This document shows positions 7,885 to 16,433 of a DNA stretch of 64,000 nucleotides, piece after piece; the first letter of the stretch is position 1, and each line of letters starts with the position of its first letter. Both the position numbers and the translations under genes were made by a program. The stretch is from positions 1,147,068 to 1,211,067 of the forward strand of contig NZ_MPIN01000002.1 in the NCBI RefSeq assembly GCF_001887355.1, given 5' to 3'. A model generated the notes under the pieces. The model did not search any database. It was not told the origin of the DNA and saw nothing but the letters and a program-made list of their open reading frames with translations. Origin of the DNA: Cystobacter ferrugineus (GTDB lineage: Bacteria; Myxococcota; Myxococcia; Myxococcales; Myxococcaceae).

Positions 7885-8835
7885 TTAGTTTCCCAACGGA
7901 GCAAGTCCCTTCTGGATGCGCTCGGCCCAACGACGGCTCAACCCAGTTGACGTGGAACGCCTCAAGACCTCCGCGGCGCGCAGTCGTGCTTGCTCCATGT
8001 CTGCTGAAAGAGCGGGGACCAGCATCGACATGAGTGAATGCGGAGGATAGTCTGGATCATTCGCGAAAAGCTTCGCACAACGCTCCACCGCGGCGGCGGA
8101 GAGCCGTGCGCCTCTCTTCCCTCGTGCGCGAGCCACCAGTACTTCCGCGATGAAGTGAAAGGACTCATATGCTTCAAAGAGCCGTTCGGCTTCCGGGTCG
8201 GAGAATTGCTGGCGGGATTTCGCCTTCACTCCCAGCTCTTTCAATGATTTGCTGAAAAGTGCGACACCTCGAGGATGGTTCGCCGATAGCTGTTCCGCAA
8301 GCTCGTCTTGCCGGGCTTCCTCTTCATCCGCCTCCGCCATCTCCAGTTCGTTCCTGAGTTCTTCGAAGTTGGCGAACTGCGTGATGGACTCGAAGATATA
8401 CCAGCGAGGACCTTTCTGGCCGGAATCAGGCTCATAATAGACGGTATCCGTCAAGCCGTCTCGTCGGGGGTTGAGGTCGACCAGCCATTGTCCTTCCGGC
8501 GCGAGCGTGTATTCGTGCTCCCAGCAGAACAAGCCGGTGAGGTGCCGCGCCAGCAGCTTGACCGGTTGTTCGTCCACCGGCTTGTTTGGTTCTGGCATGT
8601 CGAGGCGGGCGAACTGCAAACGCCTGGCGACGACGGCCGGATGAGGCCCCTCCTGGAATTCTCCGTCCCAGTGGATATTGTCGCTCAGCAGGTAGGCCAG
8701 CCGCTCCTCGAGCTTCTGCTCCACTTCCTCTTCATCCGTGGTCGCCAGCCTCGCGACGAACTCAGGGGTCTTCGGAAGCGGATACCCGAAGCGTTGCTCA
8801 AGCTGCTCGATCATTTCGCTCTTGGTCATGCTCAT
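7885..8835 (-). CDS. Probable immunity protein of Rhs effector A
   Basis: A 316-residue soluble acidic protein. ATG 8835 overlaps the effector A stop as ATGA, so I prefer it to the upstream ATG at 8853. It starts MSMTKSEMIEQLEQRFGYPL, has a central region with aromatic strands (LAPEGQWLVDLNPRRDG, GPRWYIFESITQF) and a helical C-terminal half. The opening and the central strands faintly recall SUKH (SMI1/KNR4) immunity proteins, but the match is weak and I leave the family open. It is about twice the usual immunity-protein size. Its role is inferred from the coupling to the toxin. Confidence 0.6.
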   Translation of the reverse strand: MSMTKSEMIEQLEQRFGYPLPKTPEFVARLATTDEEEVEQKLEERLAYLLSDNIHWDGEFQEGPHPAVVARRLQFARLDMPEPNKPVDEQPVKLLARHLTGLFCWEHEYTLAPEGQWLVDLNPRRDGLTDTVYYEPDSGQKGPRWYIFESITQFANFEELRNELEMAEADEEEARQDELAEQLSANHPRGVALFSKSLKELGVKAKSRQQFSDPEAERLFEAYESFHFIAEVLVARARGKRGARLSAAAVERCAKLFANDPDYPPHSLMSMLVPALSADMEQARLRAAEVLRRSTSTGLSRRWAERIQKGLAPLGN

Positions 8836-11800
8836 GGGATTCTTCCAGTGCATCCATTCAGCCGCGCGAAGCGTGTCGCTTTTACCTTGAGCTGTCTGGC
8901 GAGCTTGTTTGCTTTTCTTGGATCCATTCCGTCTTTGATCATCTCTTTTTCGAGTATCTCCGCGTTGGTCAGGATGTTCTCCATTGCCGACATCTTCTTC
9001 AATGAGTCAGCATCGTGAAGACCCTTGGCTCTCTGAGCGGCAGTGACCTTGGAATGGAAGTCCGGATCGAGTGCCATGGCGGGATTCTTGCGACCCATGC
9101 CCTTGTCGCGGCCCTTGTAGCCTGAATGGTTGTGCTCGAGCCATGCCGATTGGAGCAGCTCGTGTGCGTCGAATCCATCTTTCTTGTGTAGCGTGGAGGC
9201 ATAAGGAGCGATACCGAATTCCTCGAGAAGACCGAGCGGGTCGATCAGGGTCAGCGGGGTCCGCGTGTAGGCATAGGGATTGAGCCCGCCTGCGAGGCCG
9301 AGAGGATCCTTTGAAATGTAGCGCCCCGACTCCGGGTCATAGTAGCGGAATCTATTGTAGTAGAGACCCGTCTCTGCGTCCTCGTACTGCCCGGGCCACC
9401 GCCATGGGCATGTGGTCCGCGCGACTTCGACATGGGCCTTACCATAGATGTCGAGTACTGCCTTCCATGCGAGCTGCCCGGCCTCGTCAACGAGAGAGAT
9501 GGGGGTCCCGATGGGATCTCCCACGAGGGCGAAGCATTCGTCGCCCTGCGTCTTGGCAAGGGGGCGATGTGAATCGGGCTCGAAGAACCAGGTGGTGAGT
9601 GATCCCTCCTTGCCCTGCTCGTGTAGGAGGACGTCCCGGTCCCATATCCACTGGACCTCTACATCTGCCCAGCGTTTGACGGTCCTCCGGCCCAGGGCGT
9701 CATAGCTGAAGGAGACGCAAGTTCCATCGGGGCGGCGGACCTCCTTCAGCTGGCCAGCGCCATCGTAGTGGTACTTCCACTGAGCACCGGTGGCCGAGTT
9801 CTTCTCGATCAAGTTGCCATCGGCATCATAGCTGTAGTGGGTACCCCCAGCCTCGAGCAGGACTCCCCCGGGACCGTATTTCCGGTCCTGGCGTGAAGGA
9901 CTCCGATAGAGATTGCCCGATGCGTCGGACGCTCGATGCTCGACGGTGCCGTCCGGGTACCGGGCCGCCACAAGGTGTCCACGTTCATCATGATGATACC
10001 GGGTCTGACCATGCGCCATGTCGGAGAGGGATTCCAAGAAGCTACCAGGCTGCCAGGTATAACTTCTGTCGCGCAGGGTTCCTCTCGGGCTCATGAGGCG
10101 TTGTGACACTGGCCGCCCCAGCGCGTCCAGAGCTGTGAGGACCTTCGCTCCTCCCGGGAGATGCCGCTCGACCTCGGTTCCCGCCGCATCTCTGCGGAAA
10201 TCAATATGTCTCGGGCGCCTGGCTGGACCGATGGATATGGAGGCCACGCTCCCCGCATTGTCGTAGACCATGGACTCGCGCATACCCAGCGAAGACTCCA
10301 TCTGGATGCGGCGGCCCATCTTGTCATAGCGGGACTCAATCCATTCTTTGTCCTGCCACTCGCGAAGCAGGCGGCCCAATCCATCACGTTCGAATCGGAC
10401 CACTCCGAATTCGTTGGAGGCCTCGAGGAGAGCGCCATCGATACGATATTTGAAGCAGTGCTGGGCTCCATCGGCGAAACGGATCACGCTCACTCGGCCA
10501 GCGGCATCATACTCGAACCATTCCCGCTTGCCACTTGGTCGCATGGCCTCCAGGAGCCTGCTGCTCCCATCCCAGCGATAATGCCAGATACCACCATCGA
10601 ATCCATGCTCCTCCACGACACGGCCGCAAGCATCGAGGTTCAGGCGTACGCTCTCTCCCCGCCCATTCTTGACCTCACGCAGTTGGCATTCGGTGTCGTA
10701 GTGCAACTCGGACCTGGTTCCGTGTTCTTCGCTCGAGGCCAGTTTGTGGAAACCCCAGTAGGAAAAACGGACATGGCGGTGATGATCTCGTCCCTCGAGC
10801 AGATTTCCCTCGGGATCCCAGGTGAGCCGGCGGCAGTTGCCATCGTCCTCGTTCATCTCGAGCACACGGCCCTGTAGATCATGGCGCAATCGCCTGACCG
10901 CGCCGCGAGGATCCCGTTCCTCGAGCAATCGCCCCATCCGGTCGTGCTTGTAATGGGTCGTGCTGCCGTCTGGCCAATGGATCGAGGCCATATTGCCTTC
11001 GGCATCATGGGTGAATCGGGTGCATGTTCCATCCGGCGAGGATAGCGTGACAAGCAAGCCATCCTGCCAACCATAGGCACTCCGTTCACCCATTGGGTTG
11101 AGCTGGGTCAGGAGCCGGCCACGAGTATCGTACGTCCAGCTCCAGTGCCCGCCGCAGGCGTCCGTGGCACTGGTGGGGTTGTCTTGATGGTTGTATTCGA
11201 TTCTGAGTCTGGCACCATCTGGACTCGTCGTCTCCGTCAGGTTGCCGCGACCGTCATAAGTGTGCCGGTTTTCGTGGCCAAGCGGATCCACGACAGAAAC
11301 CAGGCGCAGGAATTCATCGAATGAATAGCACCATTCACTGCCAAGCGGATCCACCTCCTTCACGACAACTCCGCGCCCATCCGACTCGTACGTGGTGGTA
11401 TGGCCCAGTGAGTTCGTCACCTCGGTGACCCGGCCCTGCTTGTCGTAGCGCAGGCGATGATCGTAGATGCCTCCATCACCCCATGTGTGGACGCACCAGG
11501 CTTTCGAGTCCTCTCCGTCATATTCGAAGTAGAAGCTCAGTCCGGTGCGATCTTGCTCGCGGACGAGCAGATGCCTTGCATAGGCATAGCGCGTGGTGTA
11601 CCCCATCGGGTCGCAAGCCTCTGTCAGGTCTCCCGTGTCCGAGTACGTGTACCGGTTGTAGGGCAATAATCCAGGTTGCGACGGATGCGGCAGCCATGTG
11701 CCCACCAACCGTCCCCGTGCGTCGTGAGTGAAGCGCAGGCGTCGACGCGCGCTGTCTACCACCCACTCCAGCATGCCCCGTGCGTCATACTCGTAGGCAA

Positions 11801-12893
11801 TCGAGTGCCCCACCCGGTCGTACGTGCGGACCACCCGGCACATGCCGGTCTGCCGTTCCCCGGGGACGAGCCGCAACTCGTGCGTGAGGCCCTCCGCCGC
11901 TTCCACCTCCCAGCGCAGCTCGCCCACCCGCCGCAGCGTCAACCTGTCCACGGGTGAGTAGAGCCGTGCGCCCACGGGTATCCGCTTCCTGGGGAAGCCC
12001 GTGGTGTCGAACTCGAGCTCCCGCCCATCCTCCGCCCGGTACACCACCCGCCCATCTTCCTCCCACACCGCGAGGTCCAACGAGTGGCACCACCCGTACC
12101 CCATCGCCGTGTCCCGCCACCCCAGGCTGGAGGAGTAGTGGCGGGTGAAACGCAACGGAATGGGCCCCGGCAACTCCCAGTCCGTCGCCTCCGTCACCAC
12201 CCGCCCCGTCACCACGTCCACCGGGTGCCCCGTCAGCGTGCAGAGGGCCTTGTGCACCCTGTCGCGGGCGCGCTGGCTCAACCCCAGCTTGTCCATGACG
12301 CTGGCCGCCTTGCGGTGGATGCGGTCCGACAGCTTCCTCATCCTCAGGCTGCCCTGCTGCACCCGGCGCAGCTTCTTCAGGCCCTTGAGCAGGCCCCCCA
12401 TCGCCAGCCTCATCCCCAAGCCCATCAGGGAGATGGTGGGCGGCCCTCCCACGAAGACAGGGGGCCCGGCGGGAATGGACAGCGCGATGGACAGGGGCAA
12501 CAGCAGCGTCTTCGCCCCCGGCCCCTTCTTACGCGGTGGCGAGGGCATGCCGATGTCCTGGCAGCTCAACACCGGCAGCAGCATGTAGGTGAAGGGCTCG
12601 TCCTCCACCACCACCGTGGAGCTGCCCATGAACGTCTCGTTCTCGTTACCCGGGGGCCTGGCGAACACGCCTCCAATAGGGAAGTGCGGGGGCAGCGTGC
12701 GCCCGCCCGTGCCCGCCTGCGCCCGGGGCAGCCCGTTCACCTTCACCGTCGCCCCGATGAGAGGCAGGTAGTCGAACGGGTCGAACACGATGCCAATATG
12801 CGGGTGGGGAATGGGCACCACCGCCCCGGGCGGGGTGATGATGAAGTGGATGTCCACGCCCAGCACGGGGTCCAGGTGCTTCACCGCGAGCAT
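8832..12893 (-). CDS. Rhs effector A: PAAR-like N-terminus, diverged Rhs core, unidentified toxin tip
   Basis: A full-length Rhs effector of 1353 residues with the same PAAR-like and hydrophobic N-terminus as effector B. From about 11876 downward the Rhs shell differs strongly from B. The core ends with YRYYDPESGRYISKDPLGL-like sequence and IDPLGL. The ~130-residue tip contains DAHELLQSAWLEHNHSGY and GRKNPAMALDPDFHSKVTAA, giving a spaced set of His, Glu and Asn residues that could be catalytic, but I do not recognise the fold. ATG 12893 follows GGGAGG and shares one base with the accessory-gene stop (TGATG). The frame is open further upstream only because it runs through the accessory gene. 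Confidence 0.85.
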   Translation of the reverse strand: MLAVKHLDPVLGVDIHFIITPPGAVVPIPHPHIGIVFDPFDYLPLIGATVKVNGLPRAQAGTGGRTLPPHFPIGGVFARPPGNENETFMGSSTVVVEDEPFTYMLLPVLSCQDIGMPSPPRKKGPGAKTLLLPLSIALSIPAGPPVFVGGPPTISLMGLGMRLAMGGLLKGLKKLRRVQQGSLRMRKLSDRIHRKAASVMDKLGLSQRARDRVHKALCTLTGHPVDVVTGRVVTEATDWELPGPIPLRFTRHYSSSLGWRDTAMGYGWCHSLDLAVWEEDGRVVYRAEDGRELEFDTTGFPRKRIPVGARLYSPVDRLTLRRVGELRWEVEAAEGLTHELRLVPGERQTGMCRVVRTYDRVGHSIAYEYDARGMLEWVVDSARRRLRFTHDARGRLVGTWLPHPSQPGLLPYNRYTYSDTGDLTEACDPMGYTTRYAYARHLLVREQDRTGLSFYFEYDGEDSKAWCVHTWGDGGIYDHRLRYDKQGRVTEVTNSLGHTTTYESDGRGVVVKEVDPLGSEWCYSFDEFLRLVSVVDPLGHENRHTYDGRGNLTETTSPDGARLRIEYNHQDNPTSATDACGGHWSWTYDTRGRLLTQLNPMGERSAYGWQDGLLVTLSSPDGTCTRFTHDAEGNMASIHWPDGSTTHYKHDRMGRLLEERDPRGAVRRLRHDLQGRVLEMNEDDGNCRRLTWDPEGNLLEGRDHHRHVRFSYWGFHKLASSEEHGTRSELHYDTECQLREVKNGRGESVRLNLDACGRVVEEHGFDGGIWHYRWDGSSRLLEAMRPSGKREWFEYDAAGRVSVIRFADGAQHCFKYRIDGALLEASNEFGVVRFERDGLGRLLREWQDKEWIESRYDKMGRRIQMESSLGMRESMVYDNAGSVASISIGPARRPRHIDFRRDAAGTEVERHLPGGAKVLTALDALGRPVSQRLMSPRGTLRDRSYTWQPGSFLESLSDMAHGQTRYHHDERGHLVAARYPDGTVEHRASDASGNLYRSPSRQDRKYGPGGVLLEAGGTHYSYDADGNLIEKNSATGAQWKYHYDGAGQLKEVRRPDGTCVSFSYDALGRRTVKRWADVEVQWIWDRDVLLHEQGKEGSLTTWFFEPDSHRPLAKTQGDECFALVGDPIGTPISLVDEAGQLAWKAVLDIYGKAHVEVARTTCPWRWPGQYEDAETGLYYNRFRYYDPESGRYISKDPLGLAGGLNPYAYTRTPLTLIDPLGLLEEFGIAPYASTLHKKDGFDAHELLQSAWLEHNHSGYKGRDKGMGRKNPAMALDPDFHSKVTAAQRAKGLHDADSLKKMSAMENILTNAEILEKEMIKDGMDPRKANKLARQLKVKATRFARLNGCTGRIP

Positions 12894-13011
12894 CACCGAC
12901 CTCCCGCGGCCGGAGTCTCCGGCCGCCAGTCCTGGCCCAGCACCGACTCGATTTCCAGCTCCATCTCCCTTGCCTCCCGAGGCCCCCGCCGCTCGTGGCT
13001 CAGCCGCACCA
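11877..13011 (-). repeat. 1.1-kb direct repeat (5' part of rhs A plus accessory gene end)
   Basis: Partner of the repeat at 6704-7838. Here the accessory gene is complete, so this is probably the parental copy and 6704-7838 the derived one, or both derive from an older intact locus. Confidence 0.85.
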
Positions 13012-14194
13012 GGGCCTCTCCCACGTAGGGCAGCGTCGAGGTCTCCCGTGTCCCGGCGTCCATGGTGCGGCCCACCTCCCACGCACGCTGGCCGTGCGCC
13101 CACGCCCGCTCCACCTCCTTCTGGAGCTCGCAGCACCAGCTCGCCATCCGCCAGCACTCCAACTCCATGCGTGCGTCCTTCACCGCGCGCGCCAGGGGCG
13201 CTGTCTCCTCGTACAGCGCCGCCGCCTGGGCGTACTCCTGCGCCGTCACCCGCGCGGCGCCTTGCGCCAGGCGCGCCTTGAGTCGCAGGGGTGTGCCCTC
13301 CGGCTCCCCCTTCGCCTCCGCCTGCTCGGCCGCCGCCTCCGCCTGACGGTAGTGCTCGAGCGCCTCGCGGGGCCGCTGTGCCCCGAGTTGTGCTCCCCCC
13401 ATCACGAAGTGCGCCGTCACCACCAGCGAGTCCAGCCCGTGTTCGGCCGCCACGGCCACCGCCCGAGCCCCCAACTCCTCCACCTTGTCCACGTGCCCCT
13501 TCGTCGCCGCGTTGCCCATGCGCACGAAGAGTTCCCGGAACTGTCCTCCCGGCGTGTCCACGTGCCCGGCCTCCCGCGACAGCTCCTCCAGCGCCCGCCC
13601 CATGTCCAACCTCGCCGGAATCGTCACCACCCGCTCGGGGAACAGCTCCGCCAGCGGTTCCAGTGCCAGCATCCTCGCGTCGTCCAACACCACCAGACGG
13701 ACATGCGGGGCCTCCGCTTTCTCCACCGCGCGCCGCAACCATTCGCGCCATGCGCCCGCGTCCGTTCCCCTCACCGGCAGCAGCACCAGGACGAGGTGCT
13801 CGCACAGGCTCTCGTAATGGCTCCGCAGGGACTCGCATGCGGCCAGGAAGGCTTCCTCGTCCGTCGTGCCCGCCTTCACCGGAGGACACCGCCAGCCCGA
13901 CAGGCCCTCTTCCTCCAGCCCGGCGTGGCTCTCCTCCTCCATCCGTATCAATGCCTCGCGCAGCGCCCGCCCGTACCGCGCCGGCTCGTCGAAGGGCTCC
14001 TCCAGGCGCAGGAAGAGGTCCGGACATTCCCCGAGCCGCTCGTCCTCCTCCTTTCGCAGGAAGGCCTCCACCATGCGCACCTCGTCCGGCTCCACCACCC
14101 AGCGCAACAGGCGTGCCTCGGGAAGCTGGGCGAACTCCGTCCACTGGTCGTGCAGCACGTCCAGCCGCCGCTCCACCGCGTTCTTCTTCACCAT
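12893..14194 (-). CDS. TPR-type accessory/adaptor protein of the VgrG-Rhs locus
   Basis: A 433-residue soluble protein lying between vgrG and rhs A. The first half is acidic and contains LRRAVEKAEAPHVRLVVLDD. The second half is a run of helical pairs rich in Ala and Glu (EALEHYRQAEAAAEQAEAK, AQEYAQAAALYEETAPLARA) typical of tetratricopeptide repeats. The stop overlaps the rhs start by one base, suggesting coupled translation. Position suggests a chaperone or adaptor that loads the Rhs effector onto VgrG, a role usually filled by unrelated Eag or DUF4123 proteins. That role is inference. Confidence 0.65.
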   Translation of the reverse strand: MVKKNAVERRLDVLHDQWTEFAQLPEARLLRWVVEPDEVRMVEAFLRKEEDERLGECPDLFLRLEEPFDEPARYGRALREALIRMEEESHAGLEEEGLSGWRCPPVKAGTTDEEAFLAACESLRSHYESLCEHLVLVLLPVRGTDAGAWREWLRRAVEKAEAPHVRLVVLDDARMLALEPLAELFPERVVTIPARLDMGRALEELSREAGHVDTPGGQFRELFVRMGNAATKGHVDKVEELGARAVAVAAEHGLDSLVVTAHFVMGGAQLGAQRPREALEHYRQAEAAAEQAEAKGEPEGTPLRLKARLAQGAARVTAQEYAQAAALYEETAPLARAVKDARMELECWRMASWCCELQKEVERAWAHGQRAWEVGRTMDAGTRETSTLPYVGEALVRLSHERRGPREAREMELEIESVLGQDWRPETPAAGGR

Positions 14195-14219
14195 CGAGAT
14201 TCCTCCGGTGTGTCCTGGC

Positions 14220-16334
14220 TCACCCGCCGTCCGCGGGCGTCGGCTCGGTGGGCTGCGCGTCCGCGGGCTCCTGCGGCTTGACGGGTTTCACTCCCTGGCC
14301 GTCGAGCGGCGCGCCCCCGCTGTTGAGGTTGAGCACCGTCCCCATCACCGAGATGCTGGCCTGGTTCAGGGTGATGAAGTTGGCCCCCACCTTCAGCGTC
14401 AGCCCCTGGGTCGCTTCAATCACCACCGTGGGGGCGCTCAGGTGGATCTCATTGCCCGCCGACAGCGCGTGATTGACGCCCACCTTCACCTGCAAGTCAT
14501 TGCCGAGGGTGATGGACCAGGTGTCACCCACCTGCTCGTTGCGCTTGCCGACGATCGTGAGGTGGCTGTCCGCGTCCACCTTCTCCTTGCGGCTCGCCTT
14601 GACGTGGATGTCCTGGTTGCCCGCTCCGTCAATGCCCCCCACCAGCAGCTTCGCGTCCCCGCCGATGTGCTCCTGGCGGTGGCGGTGCACCTTGAGGCTC
14701 TGGTCCCGCTTCACCCGCTCGTTTTGATCCCTGCCGATGGTCTGGTGTCTGTCGTTGAGGATGTCTTCCAGGGAGTCGTTCTTGACGTGCACGTCCATGT
14801 TGCGCTGGGCATGCATGAACACCTGCTCGGCGCCCTTCTTGTCCTCGAAGCGCAGCTCGTTGAAGCCCCCTCCGCCCGGCGACGAGTTCGTCCGGAGGCT
14901 GCTCTTCGTCTTCTGATCCGGCAGGGGATGGGGCGGGGGGTTGACCCCGTTGTAGACGCGTCCGGTGATGAGGGGACGGTCCGGATCGCCCTCGATGAAG
15001 TCGACGACGACCTCCTGGCCGATGCGTGGAATGAACATGCCGCCCCAGGATTCACCGCCCCAGGGCTGGCTCACCCGAACCCAACAGGAGCTCCTGTCGT
15101 CGCGCTGGCCCTCCCGGTCCCAGTGGAACTGGACCTTCACCCGGCCATGCTCGTCGACGTGGATCTCCTCGCCCGCGGGGCCCACGACGATGGCCGTCTG
15201 GATGCCTCGCACCATGGGACGCGGTGCGCGCCGGGGCGGCCGGAAGGGCACCTTCGCGGAAATACAGGAGAAGGAGTTGGAGTAGCTGAACGCATCGGAG
15301 GGCGCCTCCTCGTCCAGCACCTGCGGCTGGTGGCCCCGGTGGCTCACGCCCGTGAGCAGATAGCGGGTGTTGAAGTCACTCCGGGCGTGCTCGGCGAGGG
15401 TGAAGAAGGCGCCCGGGAGCAGCCGCTCGCAATCACTCTCGCCCTGGCCCACCTGGCGCCGGGCCTGCAACTCCTCCAGCCGCAGCTTCGCGATGCCTCC
15501 CCCCTTGGCCGAGGAGCCCCGCGCCGGCTCCTGGTACTCGCCCGGATAGTCATACACCTCCAGGTCCGTGTCCCGCTCGGCCTCATGCCCGGCGTCCATG
15601 GCCAGTTGAGGCTTCTTGAAGTTGAAGTCGCGCAGGCTCACCCGCCCCGGCTGGATCTCCTCCGAGAAGCGAAAGCCGACAATCTGCTCCACCTCGGTGA
15701 CGAGCCCACGTTCGTGGCGGAAGACGAGTGCCTCGCCGCCCGCGATGGGCTGGCATGCTCCCGGGGCATCTCCCATGACGAGCACGTGCTTGTCCTCGTG
15801 GTGCTCGAAGAAATGGAAGATGCCGTCCTCCTCCATGAGCCGGCAGAGAAAGTCCCAGTCGGACTCGCGGTACTGCACACAGTAGTTGCGTGGCTCATAG
15901 CTGCTGCTCAGCCGCAGCTCGAAGTGCTCACTGGAGACGCCCGCCCGGCGCAACACCTCCTGGAGGATGTCCGGGGTGGAGAGCTCCTGGAAGATGCGGC
16001 TGTCCCGCCGGTGCTGGAGGCGCCACACCAGGGGCACCAACGTGGCCTGGTAGAGGGTGTGGCGCGGCTTGCTCCCCACCTGCTCGAAACGCGAGACGAT
16101 GCCGTGCAAGTGGCGAGGTGCCCGCTCGCCCTCGATCGTCAGCAGGGCCTGCTGGCCCACCACGTCCGAGAAGCTCAACGCTGGATCCTCGCAGGCCAGC
16201 TCGAGCTGGAACTCATAGAGGTTCGACAGGTGCTCGTGTCCGGAGAAGCTCACGACACGCAGCGGCACCGCGCCGCCAGAGACCTCGAACCGGAACAAGG
16301 ACGTGCTCCCCACCACGGCGGTACGTGAGACCAT
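14220..16334 (-). CDS. vgrG: Type VI secretion spike protein VgrG
   Basis: A 704-residue VgrG that trimerises into the puncturing spike at the tip of the Hcp tube. The N-terminal gp27-like part contains NYCVQYRESDWDFLCRLMEE, a VgrG hallmark, and DGIFHFFEH. The gp5-like OB region contains GRVKVQFHWDREGQ and CWVRVSQPWGGESWGG followed by IPRIGQEVVVDFIEGDPDRP. A long beta-helical tail follows with repeated DIHVKASRKEKV-like strands. The last 25 residues are Pro/Glu/Ala rich. It is the first gene of the minus-strand locus, 25 bases upstream of the accessory gene. No T6SS structural genes lie in the window. Confidence 0.95.
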   Translation of the reverse strand: MVSRTAVVGSTSLFRFEVSGGAVPLRVVSFSGHEHLSNLYEFQLELACEDPALSFSDVVGQQALLTIEGERAPRHLHGIVSRFEQVGSKPRHTLYQATLVPLVWRLQHRRDSRIFQELSTPDILQEVLRRAGVSSEHFELRLSSSYEPRNYCVQYRESDWDFLCRLMEEDGIFHFFEHHEDKHVLVMGDAPGACQPIAGGEALVFRHERGLVTEVEQIVGFRFSEEIQPGRVSLRDFNFKKPQLAMDAGHEAERDTDLEVYDYPGEYQEPARGSSAKGGGIAKLRLEELQARRQVGQGESDCERLLPGAFFTLAEHARSDFNTRYLLTGVSHRGHQPQVLDEEAPSDAFSYSNSFSCISAKVPFRPPRRAPRPMVRGIQTAIVVGPAGEEIHVDEHGRVKVQFHWDREGQRDDRSSCWVRVSQPWGGESWGGMFIPRIGQEVVVDFIEGDPDRPLITGRVYNGVNPPPHPLPDQKTKSSLRTNSSPGGGGFNELRFEDKKGAEQVFMHAQRNMDVHVKNDSLEDILNDRHQTIGRDQNERVKRDQSLKVHRHRQEHIGGDAKLLVGGIDGAGNQDIHVKASRKEKVDADSHLTIVGKRNEQVGDTWSITLGNDLQVKVGVNHALSAGNEIHLSAPTVVIEATQGLTLKVGANFITLNQASISVMGTVLNLNSGGAPLDGQGVKPVKPQEPADAQPTEPTPADGG

Positions 16335-16346
16335 GGGCGGGACCCT

Positions 16347-16380
16347 ATTTCACCAGGGGTGAATCGGTCAGGGGTGAAAT
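16347..16380. promoter_or_regulatory. Repeat-rich candidate operator between vgrG and the oxidoreductase
   Basis: The 99-bp divergent region holds inverted arms ATTTCACC (16347-16354) and GGTGAAAT (16373-16380). It also holds a direct repeat CAGGGGTGAA at 16354-16363 and 16369-16378, spaced 15 bases. It lies 13 bases upstream of the vgrG start. It may bind a regulator of vgrG, the oxidoreductase gene or both. No -35/-10 pair is obvious. Confidence 0.4.
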
Positions 16381-16433
16381 GGAGTCCCACGCGCGCACCC
16401 ACACGGTGCGTGTCGGCTGGTAGGGTCGGGCGC

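Noticed and set aside
12894-14144. Upstream extension of the rhs A reading frame giving a 1770-residue protein
   Set aside because: The extension runs through the accessory gene in another frame and is Gly/Arg low-complexity. ATG 12893 has a good ribosome-binding site and matches the start of effector B.
13866-16328. 820-residue open frame antisense to vgrG
   Set aside because: vgrG on the other strand has clear family motifs. The antisense frame has none.
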